From: PoT sp049331405 | Lineage (GTDB): Bacteria; Planctomycetota; Planctomycetia; Isosphaerales; Isosphaeraceae | Direction: 5' to 3' | Assembly: GCF_049331405.1 (NCBI RefSeq) | Contig: NZ_CP186274.1 | Span: forward strand, 1,488,001 to 1,552,000 | Length of the DNA: 64,000 nucleotides | In this document: one piece after another, positions 42,088 to 50,658 of the stretch | How positions within the stretch are numbered: the stretch's first letter is position 1 | Layout: every line of letters begins with the position of its first letter | Notes under the pieces: generated by a model | Seen by the model: only the letters and a program-made list of their open reading frames with translations | The model's database searches: none | Told to the model about the DNA's origin: nothing | Made by a program: the position numbers and the translations under genes

Positions 42088-44959
42088 GCGTTTGTTGATG
42101 CCGGTCCTGGCGGTCGGCTGGGCGCTGGTGACGTTCCTCGGTCAGGGCCTCCTGATCGGCCTCGCGGTGGCCCTCTCGCTGAGGCTGGCCCGGGGGCGAT
42201 CGGCCGACCTGCGCTATGCGATCGCCTCGGCGGGTCTGCTCGTCATGGCCGCCTGCCCGGTCTGGTCGACGGCCAGGGGGATCGCATCGGGGCGCTGGGA
42301 GCCGAGGGTCGTTCTCGTGCCGATCTCGCCGGTCGGCGGGGCGACGGAGCGAAAGGCTCATGCGGTGGAGGTGAAGCCGATCGCGCCGGTCTTCGTCGGG
42401 CGGCCGTCGAGGGGGAGCGAACCTGGGGTGATTCCTTCCGGAGGGCCTCGAGCGATGTCGCCCGCGAGGGGATGGCGGGAGCGGGTCGAGGCGGGGCTGC
42501 CGTACGTGGTCGGGGCCTGGATGGTGGGGGTCGGGCTGTTCGCGTTGCGGCTGCTGAAGGGGCTGGCCGAGGTCGGGGCCTTGACGCGCTCGGGGCTGGT
42601 CGAGCCGACGGGGGAGCTGCTCGCGACGATCGGCCGGCTGGCGGAACGCGCGGGGGTCGGGCGCCGGGTCGGCTGGTTCTTCTCGGAGCGGGTCGAGGTG
42701 CCGACGGTCGTCGGCTGGCTGCGGCCGAGGATCCTGATCCCGATGGAGAGCCTGGCCAAGCTGACGCTCGACCAGCTCGAGGCCTTGCTGGCCCATGAAC
42801 TGGCGCACGTGCTCAGGCATGATTATGTGGTGAATTTATTGCAGGTGGGCGTGGAGTCGCTGTTATTCTTCCATCCGGCGGTGTGGTGGGTCTCGGGCCG
42901 GATGCGGCTCGAGCGCGAGAACTGCTGCGATGACATGGCCGTCGCGCTTTGCGGCGGGGATCGGCGTCGGCTCGCTCTGGCCCTCTTCCGGTTCGAGGAG
43001 CAGCGAGGCTCGACTCTGAAGCTGTCGGCGAGCGGAGGGTCGTTGGTGGCTCGGATCCGTCGGCTCGTCGCGCCGGCGTCTTATTCGAGGTCGAGTCGCG
43101 CGGCGTCGGGCTGGGCGGGGGCCGGGATCTTAGCGATGGCCCTCGCGCTGTTCGCCCTACCCTGGCTCGCCGCCCCGACCCGGGCCAAGGAGGAGGCTCC
43201 TCCTTCCGGCAAGCCGACCGTCCACGGCCGCGTCGTCGACGAGCAAGGCAAGCCGATCGCCGGGGCCACCGTGCGGCTCTATCGTCGCGAAGGTCGGTAT
43301 GAACGACGCCATCCGTTGGTCTCGCAGACGACATCAGCGGCCGATGGAGCGTACGCCCTCGAGGCTCCGCTGCGGAAATTAGAGCGGGCGCGGCCCGGGA
43401 GCTTGCCTCCTTATGTGTTGATCGCCGATTACCCAGGCAAGGCCGTCGGTTGGCGGACGATCCCGTTGAAGTCGGAGGCGTTCGAGGGGGACATCCTCCT
43501 GACCGCGCCGAATGAGCGGTCGATCACGGTGGTCGACGGCGAAGGAACGCTGGTGCCCGGGGTGAAGGTCACGACCTTCGCAATGGGCGATCCCGCCTCG
43601 GCGTCTCCCCATTTTCGGGATGTGATGGAATTACTGAGGCCTGATGATGGGCCGCTCACCGCGATGACCGACGCGAATGGGCGTGCCACGTTCCGCCAAC
43701 TCCCTCAAACGGAATCCGGGTTCGTGGCGACGAAGCAGGGGCTTGCGGAAGGTTATGCGTTACAAAAGCAAGACGAGATCCGCATGACGCCTTCGGGCTC
43801 GCTCCGGGGGGCGCTGGTCGACCTCGACGGCCAGGCGCTGCCGGGCATCAAGGTCGTGCTTGCCGCCGATTTCATGTGGGATTTCGAGAATGCGATCACC
43901 GACGATCGGGGGCAATTCTCGTTCCAGGATCTCAGGGCTCGCGGCTGGGACATGAGCGCCTGGGGGCCAGGCTCGAAGCCCGGTAATGGCACCTACAAGG
44001 TCTGGATCGAGGATGATCGCTTTGCCGTCCCCACGCAGGCCGTCACGATCGAGCCCGAGGAACAAGGGTCGATCAACTTGCAGGCTGGGCCCGCCGGGAT
44101 CATCAGGGCGACCGTCACCGAACAGGGGACGAATAAGCCGGTTCCGAATATTCGGGTCTGGGGCTTCGACAGGGTTACGGGATCCAGCAGGAGGCTCAAC
44201 GCCCACACGGACGAGAACGGGGTCGCCACCTTCCATCTGGCGCCGGCCACCGTCTCGTTGTCGATCTCGGGGCCGCCGGATGGGTTTTTCATCCTCGGAG
44301 ATCTACGCTGGGACCAGGATGCGACCAGGACATTCGACTTTCCCGGCGGTGAGGCCGAGATCACGTTGAAGATGCCGCGACTCGACGGGCCCCTCTTCAA
44401 CGTCTCCGGGATCTGCACGCTGGCTGACGGCCGACCGGCGGCGGGGGTGGAGGTGAATTCCAGTGCCGGGCATTTCCTCACCTCGACCGCCATGGGCCTT
44501 ATTCCCAAGCGATTGACGGATGCGGCCGGGCGGTTCACGCTGGAAGGCGTGCCCGCGGGGCAAATGCTCAACATCTACGCCGAGGCTGATGGTCGGAAGT
44601 TGGCGGGGACGACTCAGGTCCAGTTGCCCCTCAAGGCGAATCCGGCCTTCTCCGTTAAGGTTTCCCTGGCACCGACCGTCGAGGTAGAGAAGGTAATCCT
44701 GGATCAGCAGAATCATCCGATCGCCTCGAGGAAGTATCTCGTCACGCCCAAGGTGGGGGATGATCCTTTCCCGTTCCAGAGGCGGACCGTGGAGTCGGAC
44801 GAGCTAGGACGGATCAAGCTCGACGGGATCGTCCGAGGCCTCAAGTATGAGGTCGTGGAGGAGACGCCTCCGCTCTCGAATGGGCTAATGATGCGCATCA
44901 ACGGAAAGCCGGATTCGTATGAGGGAATCCTCATCCTGGCGCCCGATGATGCGAAATGA
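42068..44959 (+). CDS. M56 (BlaR1/MecR1-like) metalloprotease sensor with large carboxypeptidase-regulatory-like C-terminal region
   Basis: The protein has 963 residues. The N-terminal ~370 residues contain membrane helices (about 13-37, 48-66, 145-163, 367-385) and the M56 zinc protease core: HELAH (243-247) with 'ENCCDD' (284-289) following. From about residue 395 on, the protein is a series of beta-sandwich carboxypeptidase-regulatory-like/Big-like modules ('TVHGRVVDEQGKPIAGATVRLYRREG', 'SLRGALVDLDGQALPGIKV', 'ADGRPAAGVEV') rather than the penicillin-binding sensor of true BlaR1. The outer modules may sense an envelope ligand and trigger cleavage of the BlaI-like repressor. Confidence 0.92.
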   Translation: MTSVMPERLLMPVLAVGWALVTFLGQGLLIGLAVALSLRLARGRSADLRYAIASAGLLVMAACPVWSTARGIASGRWEPRVVLVPISPVGGATERKAHAVEVKPIAPVFVGRPSRGSEPGVIPSGGPRAMSPARGWRERVEAGLPYVVGAWMVGVGLFALRLLKGLAEVGALTRSGLVEPTGELLATIGRLAERAGVGRRVGWFFSERVEVPTVVGWLRPRILIPMESLAKLTLDQLEALLAHELAHVLRHDYVVNLLQVGVESLLFFHPAVWWVSGRMRLERENCCDDMAVALCGGDRRRLALALFRFEEQRGSTLKLSASGGSLVARIRRLVAPASYSRSSRAASGWAGAGILAMALALFALPWLAAPTRAKEEAPPSGKPTVHGRVVDEQGKPIAGATVRLYRREGRYERRHPLVSQTTSAADGAYALEAPLRKLERARPGSLPPYVLIADYPGKAVGWRTIPLKSEAFEGDILLTAPNERSITVVDGEGTLVPGVKVTTFAMGDPASASPHFRDVMELLRPDDGPLTAMTDANGRATFRQLPQTESGFVATKQGLAEGYALQKQDEIRMTPSGSLRGALVDLDGQALPGIKVVLAADFMWDFENAITDDRGQFSFQDLRARGWDMSAWGPGSKPGNGTYKVWIEDDRFAVPTQAVTIEPEEQGSINLQAGPAGIIRATVTEQGTNKPVPNIRVWGFDRVTGSSRRLNAHTDENGVATFHLAPATVSLSISGPPDGFFILGDLRWDQDATRTFDFPGGEAEITLKMPRLDGPLFNVSGICTLADGRPAAGVEVNSSAGHFLTSTAMGLIPKRLTDAAGRFTLEGVPAGQMLNIYAEADGRKLAGTTQVQLPLKANPAFSVKVSLAPTVEVEKVILDQQNHPIASRKYLVTPKVGDDPFPFQRRTVESDELGRIKLDGIVRGLKYEVVEETPPLSNGLMMRINGKPDSYEGILILAPDDAK

Positions 44960-45090
44960 TCCGGGTGTAATTCGCCTGTCGCGACATCGGTGACAATGGA
45001 TGCCAGCCTGATATGCCGGAGGAGTCGCGAGCGGCTCTCATCCTGGCCGAGGGATGTCGCAAGAGGGCTCTCGTTTCGGCCTAACGTATT

Positions 45091-45143
45091 GCGAAAAGCC
45101 TCTTGTCGCTGCGCGACCCCGGTTGTTCCAACCGTAGCCACCC
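45091..45143 (+). repeat. 53-bp dispersed repeat, copy 3
   Basis: Same unit as the copies near 25 kb. The first hairpin GTCGC-TGC-GCGAC is identical. The second is GGTTG-TTC-CAACC instead of GATTG-TTC-CAATC, a compensatory change that keeps pairing. It lies in the 405-bp gap between the M56 gene and the next gene, where no other gene is supported. Confidence 0.85.
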
Positions 45144-45364
45144 GGATCGGAAGAAGAATGGGCCGAGATACCGCAAACGGCCTTTTGCCTCGGCCGGGGA
45201 GGAAGAGGAGGGCCGCTGGTTTCGGCCGGGCTTTTTCGCGGGCGGAGGGGGCGTCAGCCGACGGCGGAGCCGGTGGGCTCCTCGGCGGGAGGGGTCGGGT
45301 CGGTCGGGTCCGGACGCGGGGCTCGACGGCGATGGTTGCGGGATTCATAGCGAGGAGGCGAGTG

Positions 45365-45910
45365 ATGCGACGGGTACCTTCGCGACGGATGCCCCCGCCG
45401 AGGCCATCGGAGGGGCCCGGCCTGCGCGGCTGGGCCTTACTGCTCATCTTCGTCGTCTCGTCGATCATCGGAGTGGCCGCCTGGATCGTCGCGTATCCGG
45501 CGGTGGCGATCCCGCTCATGGCGGCGCTCGTGTTGACGATGTTGGGCATGCATGCCGAGGGCAAAGCTCGACGATCCGCGCTCGCGCGAGGCCGCGAGGG
45601 AGAGTCCATCTGCACGTTCGCGAGGTCGTTCGACTGTCGACGCACCGACACCTGGATCTTGCGGGCCGTCTACGAGGCCTTGCAGCCTCACTGCCGGGTC
45701 GGCGATCGCATGATGCCGATCCGTAGCACGGATGAACTGGCAACCCTGGGGCTCGACGGCGAGGACATCGCTTTCGTTGCGGAGGAGGTCGCTTATCGCT
45801 CCGGACGCTCGATGGAGGGCATGGAGGCCAACCCCTACTCTTTCGAGGTCGTGACGGTCGAGGACCTGGTGGCCTTCATGATGCACCAGCCTCGGGAGTC
45901 GGCCGCCTGA
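45365..45910 (+). CDS. hypothetical membrane protein
   Basis: The protein has 181 residues with a basic N-terminus, one or two membrane helices ('GWALLLIFVVSSIIGVAAWIVAY' and 'VAIPLMAALVLTMLGM'), and a cytosolic domain 'SICTFARSFDCRRTDTWILRAVYEALQP'. That last pattern recurs in planctomycete hypothetical proteins. GAGG precedes the ATG, and the longer frame upstream runs through the repeat and is rejected. Function unknown. Confidence 0.75.
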   Translation: MRRVPSRRMPPPRPSEGPGLRGWALLLIFVVSSIIGVAAWIVAYPAVAIPLMAALVLTMLGMHAEGKARRSALARGREGESICTFARSFDCRRTDTWILRAVYEALQPHCRVGDRMMPIRSTDELATLGLDGEDIAFVAEEVAYRSGRSMEGMEANPYSFEVVTVEDLVAFMMHQPRESAA

Positions 45911-46050
45911 GCCTCGAAGGCACGGCGTGGGGGGCTCGGGCGTCGCGAAAATCCCCCACGGATGCTTGTGAGTCCTAGACTCCTCGGCGAGAATCATGCT
46001 CACCCGTCTCTGGTGAAGGACGCAAGTCTCGCTTCTGTCGAGGAGGCCGC

Positions 46051-46635
46051 ATGAAACGCCCACGGATCACGATCGCTCATGCCATCCTGATGGTGCTGAT
46101 CGCGTCGATTTGCCTGGCCGCGCTGCGGGGCGCCTCGCAGGCCTGGGCGGGCTTGATCGAGTCAGCCACGTTCTTCCTGATGATCGGCTCGATTTTGGGG
46201 ATTGCCTATCGCCGGGGAGATCGCCGCGTCTACTGGGTGGGGTTCGCCGCGCTCGGTTGGGGCTACCTGATCCTCTACTTCATCCCGCTCTTCTACAGGA
46301 CGGTCGGGTCGCACCTGCTGGCCCCGAACCTCTTCGCCCAACTCTTCGAACTCGTCCATCCGGAGCCGACGATCCCGCCTACCCCGGCCGGCGGCGGATT
46401 CCAGAGCATCCCCGTGGCCCCGATCGCCCTGGCGGCGACGGCCGGGGGCCTGGGACCTGGCATGGGGATGCCTTTCCGGGATTCGACCGGCTTCATCCGG
46501 GTCGGCGTCTGCATGGAGGCGCTGCTCTGGGCCTACCTCGGCGGCTGGCTGGCCCGCTACTTCGCCTCGAGGCCCGACGACGAGACACCCGCCGCGCAGC
46601 CGTCGACTCAGGGTGCGGGGGCCTCGGCGTCCTGA
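46051..46635 (+). CDS. hypothetical multi-pass membrane protein
   Basis: The protein has 194 residues and about four membrane helices ('ITIAHAILMVLIASICLAAL', 'SATFFLMIGSILGIAY', 'VYWVGFAALGWGYLILYFIPLFY', and 'RVGVCMEALLWAYLGGWLARYF'). The N-terminus 'RITIAHAILMVLIASICLAAL' is of the type shared by many small planctomycete membrane proteins. GAGGAGG lies upstream of the ATG. No family recognised. Confidence 0.75.
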   Translation: MKRPRITIAHAILMVLIASICLAALRGASQAWAGLIESATFFLMIGSILGIAYRRGDRRVYWVGFAALGWGYLILYFIPLFYRTVGSHLLAPNLFAQLFELVHPEPTIPPTPAGGGFQSIPVAPIALAATAGGLGPGMGMPFRDSTGFIRVGVCMEALLWAYLGGWLARYFASRPDDETPAAQPSTQGAGASAS

Positions 46636-46643
46636 CGGATCCG

Positions 46644-46952
46644 TCAACGCACCTCGACGTAGGAGTCGGGCAGGTCGAACTTGACCCGGCCGTTGCGGAG
46701 GTCGATGAAGCGGCAGAGGAGCTTGATCCGCCCCTCGAGCGCGTGCCCGGTCCACGGGGAGAGTTTGAAGAGTTCCTGGACGGGGAGGCGCTGGCCGGCG
46801 TCGTCCAGATACCAGGTTTCGTCCTCCTGCTCGAGCAGGCGCGAGAGCAAGTCGCGTCGCTCCTCGAGCCGCAGCCGCCCCTCGAGAGCATCGCGCGTCG
46901 TCGGCTCGAACGCGAAGGCATGCTCGCCGTAACGGATCTCGTAGATTTCCAT
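46644..46952 (-). CDS. hypothetical small protein
   Basis: The protein has 102 residues with balanced, charged composition, starting 'MEIYEIRYGEHAFAFEP' and ending 'GRVKFDLPDSYVEVR'. It is soluble and acidic-to-neutral, and convergent with the preceding membrane protein (8-bp gap). No ribosome site of note and no recognised family, but codon use is typical of the genome and the translation is protein-like. Confidence 0.65.
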   Translation of the reverse strand: MEIYEIRYGEHAFAFEPTTRDALEGRLRLEERRDLLSRLLEQEDETWYLDDAGQRLPVQELFKLSPWTGHALEGRIKLLCRFIDLRNGRVKFDLPDSYVEVR

Positions 46953-47314
46953 GTCGGCACCAGTGGGTTTCGGTTCCCAGGGCCTCCGCTCCGTCGTCTT
47001 CGAGGAATCTCGCCTTGGCGGTCCGCAGGGGGGAGACGGCTCGCCGGGAAACGGAGTGCCTGGCTTCGAGGATTCGAGACCGTGATGCCTTGCCGCGATG
47101 GAGGCCCGTTCTCAATCTTATTCTCGGGGCTCAAGGTCAAGATGACCAGCCCCCGCGGTCGGCCCGCCGGTCCTACTCCACGAATTTTATCAGGTGCCAC
47201 GCTCTTGATGGAAGTTCCTACCCTGACGATTGTTGTCGCTTGACGTTCGGGTTTCAGGACGTGGTCGGTGGTGATGTTATGGCGTGAGGGCCTGGCCCCG
47301 GCGATTGATCCGGA
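46953..47314. other. intergenic region with one half of a diverged repeat
   Basis: No supported gene. The stretch near 47187-47222 (TTTATCAGGTG, then CTTGATGGAAGT) is similar to 47850-47885 in the next long intergenic region. Confidence 0.3.
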
Positions 47315-47656
47315 TCACTCCAACTCGTCGACCGCCATCCTCGGCTTGTCACGCCGACTGGCCCGACGCACGAGCCAGAGCATGACCCGCTTGGCCGCGT
47401 AGATTGCGAGGCAATAGACGCCCGAGGGGAACCAGCCAAGCAGGAGCCAGAACGAGTCGAGCATGGCCCCCTCGCGGGTCGGATCCATTCCCGAGAGCAG
47501 GATACCCGCCAGGTTGAGGGTTCCCCAGGCGACGAGGGTCCCGAGCACCACGCCGACCTTGTCATATCGCAGCACGAGCAGGACGGGCAGGAGCACCGCG
47601 GCGAGCAAGCAGAGGTTGTCGACCAATCGCGGCGTGATCAAGCCTGTCCAGTTCAT
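47315..47656 (-). CDS. hypothetical membrane protein
   Basis: The protein has 113 residues with about three membrane helices ('LVDNLCLLAAVLLPVLLVL', 'VGVVLGTLVAWGTLNLAGILL', 'DSFWLLLGWFPSGVYCLAIYAAK'), a basic stretch and a short acidic C-terminus. No family recognised, and it has no operon partner. The start lacks a clear ribosome site. Confidence 0.65.
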   Translation of the reverse strand: MNWTGLITPRLVDNLCLLAAVLLPVLLVLRYDKVGVVLGTLVAWGTLNLAGILLSGMDPTREGAMLDSFWLLLGWFPSGVYCLAIYAAKRVMLWLVRRASRRDKPRMAVDELE

Positions 47657-48505
47657 GTTTGAGGAATCGTCGTGAGGTACGGAAGGCCTTCACCCCGTCC
47701 TGGAACGGGAAGACGTCGACGCCCCACACGTCCGCAACTTTCGGAGCATCAGAACCGCATCCGCCCGTAACCAGGCCTGGGAGCCGGGCGTTGCGCGGGC
47801 TGAAGGTTGACAAGGCAGCTCTCCAATCGGCCCGACGGCGCGTCGCGACTCACTTTATCGGGTGACGCGACCTTGATGGAAGTCGGTGCCGTCGAAGTCG
47901 ATCCCGTCATGAGAGTAGTGGACCCGACCGGCGCTGCTGACTTAATAGCGCACTTCGCCGCAAGGCGCGCCGCCCTGGGGCCGATCGCCGATCGCCACTC
48001 CGGGACGCCTCAGCCCCGCCCACCGACCGCGATCGGCCAGGGACTTTGGCGCGTCGCAGATCAGGTACGTCCTCGACTCCTTACGGTCATGCCCCCTCTC
48101 GCTCGACCCGTGCAGGCCCTCGGCATGATGGATACTCGTTGAGCCCGGGCATCTCGCGCCAGGGCATCCTTGCCCGGGTCGTCGCGATTCGCCATGCTTC
48201 AGGTGTCGCATATTTTCCAGGATGGCGCAATCGCACTGTTCCTGGGCTCGGAAAGCGGGCTCGAGTTGAAAGAGGAGTTGATGAGCGGCTACAGTCAAGG
48301 TGTTGATGCCTTGAATAATCAAGTGGAAAATTAAATGTGATCGCATCAGTATGCATAAAGAAAGTCGGCCTCCGGCAGATTCCCGCCTATGTGACGTCAG
48401 TGCCCTGGTCCGCCTACGGTATAGACATCCCGGCGCTTACGCCGGCCCTCTTCAACCTGAGAACCAGCAACCAGTAACACGCGCACTGCGGAGATCGAGT
48501 ACGCC
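47657..48505. other. long intergenic region with a possible micro-ORF
   Basis: About 850 bp with no supported gene other than the uncertain frame at 48194-48334. It includes a diverged repeat at about 47850-47885. The 3' part (48310-48480) is less GC-rich and should hold the promoter for the secreted protein gene at 48506. Confidence 0.35.
48194..48334 (+). CDS. possible 46-residue protein or gene remnant
   Basis: The frame reads MLQVSHIFQDGAIALFLG then SESGLELKEELMSGYSQGV and ends 'NNQVEN' with TAA. The composition is protein-like and lacks the Arg/Pro bias of shadow frames, but there is no ribosome site and no recognised family. It may be the decayed end of a longer gene. Confidence 0.3.
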   Translation: MLQVSHIFQDGAIALFLGSESGLELKEELMSGYSQGVDALNNQVEN

Positions 48506-49087
48506 ATGAGTCGAGTCTACGGCTGGCGGGGCAAACTGGTTGGGATCAGCCTCGTCCTCTCGCTGGCGGTCATTCAAGGGCGTGTCGGAGGCCAGATGCC
48601 GGCGATCGACTGGGATTCGCCCCAGATGCACGAGATCGAGGCAGAATGGATTTCATTGCGAGACGCACATAACCAAGCTGAGTCGGCCGATCAAATTAAC
48701 GGTAAGACCCTGTACATCGAGCACCTCGCGGCCGTCGATCAGCTCTTCCGGAGGCGTGTGTCCCTGCGGTGGCTCCGCGACCTCGCTGCCTCGTCGAAGA
48801 TCCCGGCTGTGCCCGACGATGAGCGAGGCTTCAGCTTCAGGGACGACTTTCTCGCGTTCATGGCCAGGTCATTCATTGAGGCGGGAGATCGGGAGGGCCT
48901 GGTCGAGATCCTCTCGAAGCGGTGCCCGAGCATGGTCTACCCTCCCTTGTCCATTGAATATCACCTGGCATCCTGGGGGTGGAAGCTGCGCGACCCCATG
49001 CTCATCTTCAGCGAGGCGTACGAGAGATCTCGGATACCCTTTAAAATCGGTCGAAATTCTGTAAGGTCTGAGCCTTGGGCAATTTAG
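48506..49087 (+). CDS. hypothetical exported protein, possibly truncated at its C-terminus
   Basis: The protein has 193 residues with an N-terminal hydrophobic segment ('LVGISLVLSLAVIQGRVGG') that looks like a signal peptide or anchor, then a helical soluble part ('EAEWISLRDAHNQAESADQINGKTLYIEHLAAVDQLF'). The end ('ERSRIPFKIGRNSVRSEPWAI') is unlike the rest, and the base composition drops right after, so the original gene may have been cut by the insertion of the neighbouring prophage or another element. No family recognised. Confidence 0.6.
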   Translation: MSRVYGWRGKLVGISLVLSLAVIQGRVGGQMPAIDWDSPQMHEIEAEWISLRDAHNQAESADQINGKTLYIEHLAAVDQLFRRRVSLRWLRDLAASSKIPAVPDDERGFSFRDDFLAFMARSFIEAGDREGLVEILSKRCPSMVYPPLSIEYHLASWGWKLRDPMLIFSEAYERSRIPFKIGRNSVRSEPWAI

Positions 49088-49395
49088 GGTGTGCTTGTTT
49101 CCGAATGGGTAGTGGTTTTCCGATCTCTTTGAACCGACTAGTCTGACCAACGCTGACCAACGGCAAGCCTCCTCCTCCGCGACTGAGGCGCAAGAAGAAG
49201 CCCGGCCACCGCGAGGGCCCCGGGCAAGATGGGTAGCTTTAGTGGTGGGGCCGCGTGAATCAATTCCAGCTTGACGGATCAAACATTCATCTTTAGCGTG
49301 AAGGTACGTTTGATCACTGCTTGCGTTGGAGAACTGCCAGATCCACGATAGGCAGGTGGAGTCTTAGACGGGGACAGGGTGAAGGGAAATCTGCA
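49088..49395. other. boundary region between chromosome and prophage
   Basis: About 308 bp without a supported gene. It contains the direct repeat TGACCAACG-C-TGACCAACG at 49144-49162 and an inverted repeat GATCAAAC/GTTTGATC at about 49279-49315. The left attachment site may lie here, but the matching right end is outside the window. Confidence 0.35.
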
Positions 49396-50103
49396 ATGGA
49401 AAACGCTGACAACGGTAGGAAGATCATTGCTGGACCGTATCTGCTCTTAATTATGGACCTAACCAAATACGCGATGGACGCGTGGCAAACCTTAAATTCT
49501 CATTTTCAAGATATCTCTTTTAATGATGAACAGATCAAGAATATCACACATGAGATCACTGAGGGTCGAACGACTGCCGAAGCCCAGTTCGATCAAATTC
49601 AGCACTTTAGATCGATTAATCGAAAACACCAAGAAGCATATTGGCAGCCTCTTCAGGTTTTTCTTGTCTTCGCTGGGAATGCCTCCAAGGTGGTTTTCCC
49701 CGATCACAGGGGATCCGTGGTCAGAGGCAAGGAATTGAGGAGGATTCTAGGGATTGCAGATGATTCGCCGCTCAACACGAGTTCGAGAAGGTTGCGGAAT
49801 TGTCTCGAACACTTCGATGAACGAATGGACAAACTTCTTAAAGCGGGCGACTATGGCCTATTATCTGACAAATGCGACGGTATAGGCGATTTTGGGATCT
49901 GTGATTCTGAAGGCGAGCCTCTTCCCCTGAATCAGTTTCGCGCATTTAATCGCGCAACCATGGTGGCGTCATTTCAAGGAGAAAAATTCCATCTTCCTCC
50001 AATTCATGATGCTCTTGTGGAATTGAGAGAGCGATCTGAGGTCCAAATCCAAGAGTATTGGCGTAACACCAAAGTAAACTTGCCGTCCTGGCCCTTGCCT
50101 TAA
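49396..50103 (+). CDS. hypothetical protein, low GC
   Basis: The protein has 235 residues and is soluble and helical, starting 'MENADNGRKIIAGPYLLLIMDLTKYAMDAWQ'. The gene is visibly AT-richer than the rest of the window, indicating recent horizontal transfer. AAGGG precedes the ATG. No family recognised. It might be a defence or regulatory gene carried by the prophage, but nothing in the sequence proves this. Confidence 0.7.
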   Translation: MENADNGRKIIAGPYLLLIMDLTKYAMDAWQTLNSHFQDISFNDEQIKNITHEITEGRTTAEAQFDQIQHFRSINRKHQEAYWQPLQVFLVFAGNASKVVFPDHRGSVVRGKELRRILGIADDSPLNTSSRRLRNCLEHFDERMDKLLKAGDYGLLSDKCDGIGDFGICDSEGEPLPLNQFRAFNRATMVASFQGEKFHLPPIHDALVELRERSEVQIQEYWRNTKVNLPSWPLP

Positions 50104-50202
50104 TGCTAGTTCTGGTCTTTGGGATGGGAAATGAGAACGGCCGGCCTCCTCATCTTCGAGGGGACCGGCCGCTTGCATCTGAGGCGGGTTGCGACTGACG
50201 AA

Positions 50203-50275
50203 TTCAGGAGGCGGGATTCGAACCCGCGACCTCCGGCTTATGAGGCCGGCGAGCTAGCCACTGCTCCACTCCCAA
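50203..50275 (-). tRNA. tRNA with CAU anticodon (tRNA-Met, or Ile2)
   Basis: The 73-base sequence folds as a cloverleaf: 7-bp acceptor with two G-U wobble pairs and a U-A first pair, 4-bp D stem (GAGC/GCTC), 5-bp anticodon stem (CCGGC/GCCGG) with loop CTCATAA, 5-base variable loop and T arm GCGGG-TTCGAAT-CCCGC. CCA is not encoded. CAU with A37 can be Met or, if the C is lysidine-modified, Ile. The acceptor is weak compared with a normal host gene, suggesting a phage-carried or disrupted copy next to the integrase. Confidence 0.85.
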
Positions 50276-50309
50276 GGAATACCTACCATCCTTCTAACCG
50301 GAGTCAAAT

Positions 50310-50624
50310 TCAGAAGGCGGGCGGGAGCCGATCCCAGATCGACTTTGGACGTCGCTTGCTGTACGTCGGGATCTCTTCCGGCTTGTAGATGAACCAACGG
50401 ACGTCGACCCGGAGTGCCTCGCTGAGCTGATGGATGTCGGCGATCGAGAGTTTGAGCCGGCCTTCGATGATGTGATAGAGCTTGTAATCGGGCCAGCTCC
50501 GGAGCGTCTCTCGCTGGATGATGCGAGTCACCTTGCCAATCTCGATCCCTTTCTTCGTGGCAAACCCGAGCTCATGCAGGATGTCTTTGAGCCGATCGCG
50601 GTAGGGGTCGACGACAAGTCTCAT
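50310..50624 (-). CDS. XRE-like helix-turn-helix protein
   Basis: The protein has 104 residues. The helical pattern 'WPDYKLYHIIEGRLKLSIADIHQLSEALRVDVRWFIYKP' fits an XRE/Cro-like helix-turn-helix. It is located next to the integrase with a 34-bp gap, so it could regulate prophage lysogeny or integrase expression. No other domain is seen. Confidence 0.7.
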   Translation of the reverse strand: MRLVVDPYRDRLKDILHELGFATKKGIEIGKVTRIIQRETLRSWPDYKLYHIIEGRLKLSIADIHQLSEALRVDVRWFIYKPEEIPTYSKRRPKSIWDRLPPAF

Positions 50625-50658
50625 GGTTCATCCTTTCCGGATCGAGATAGCATGTCGC

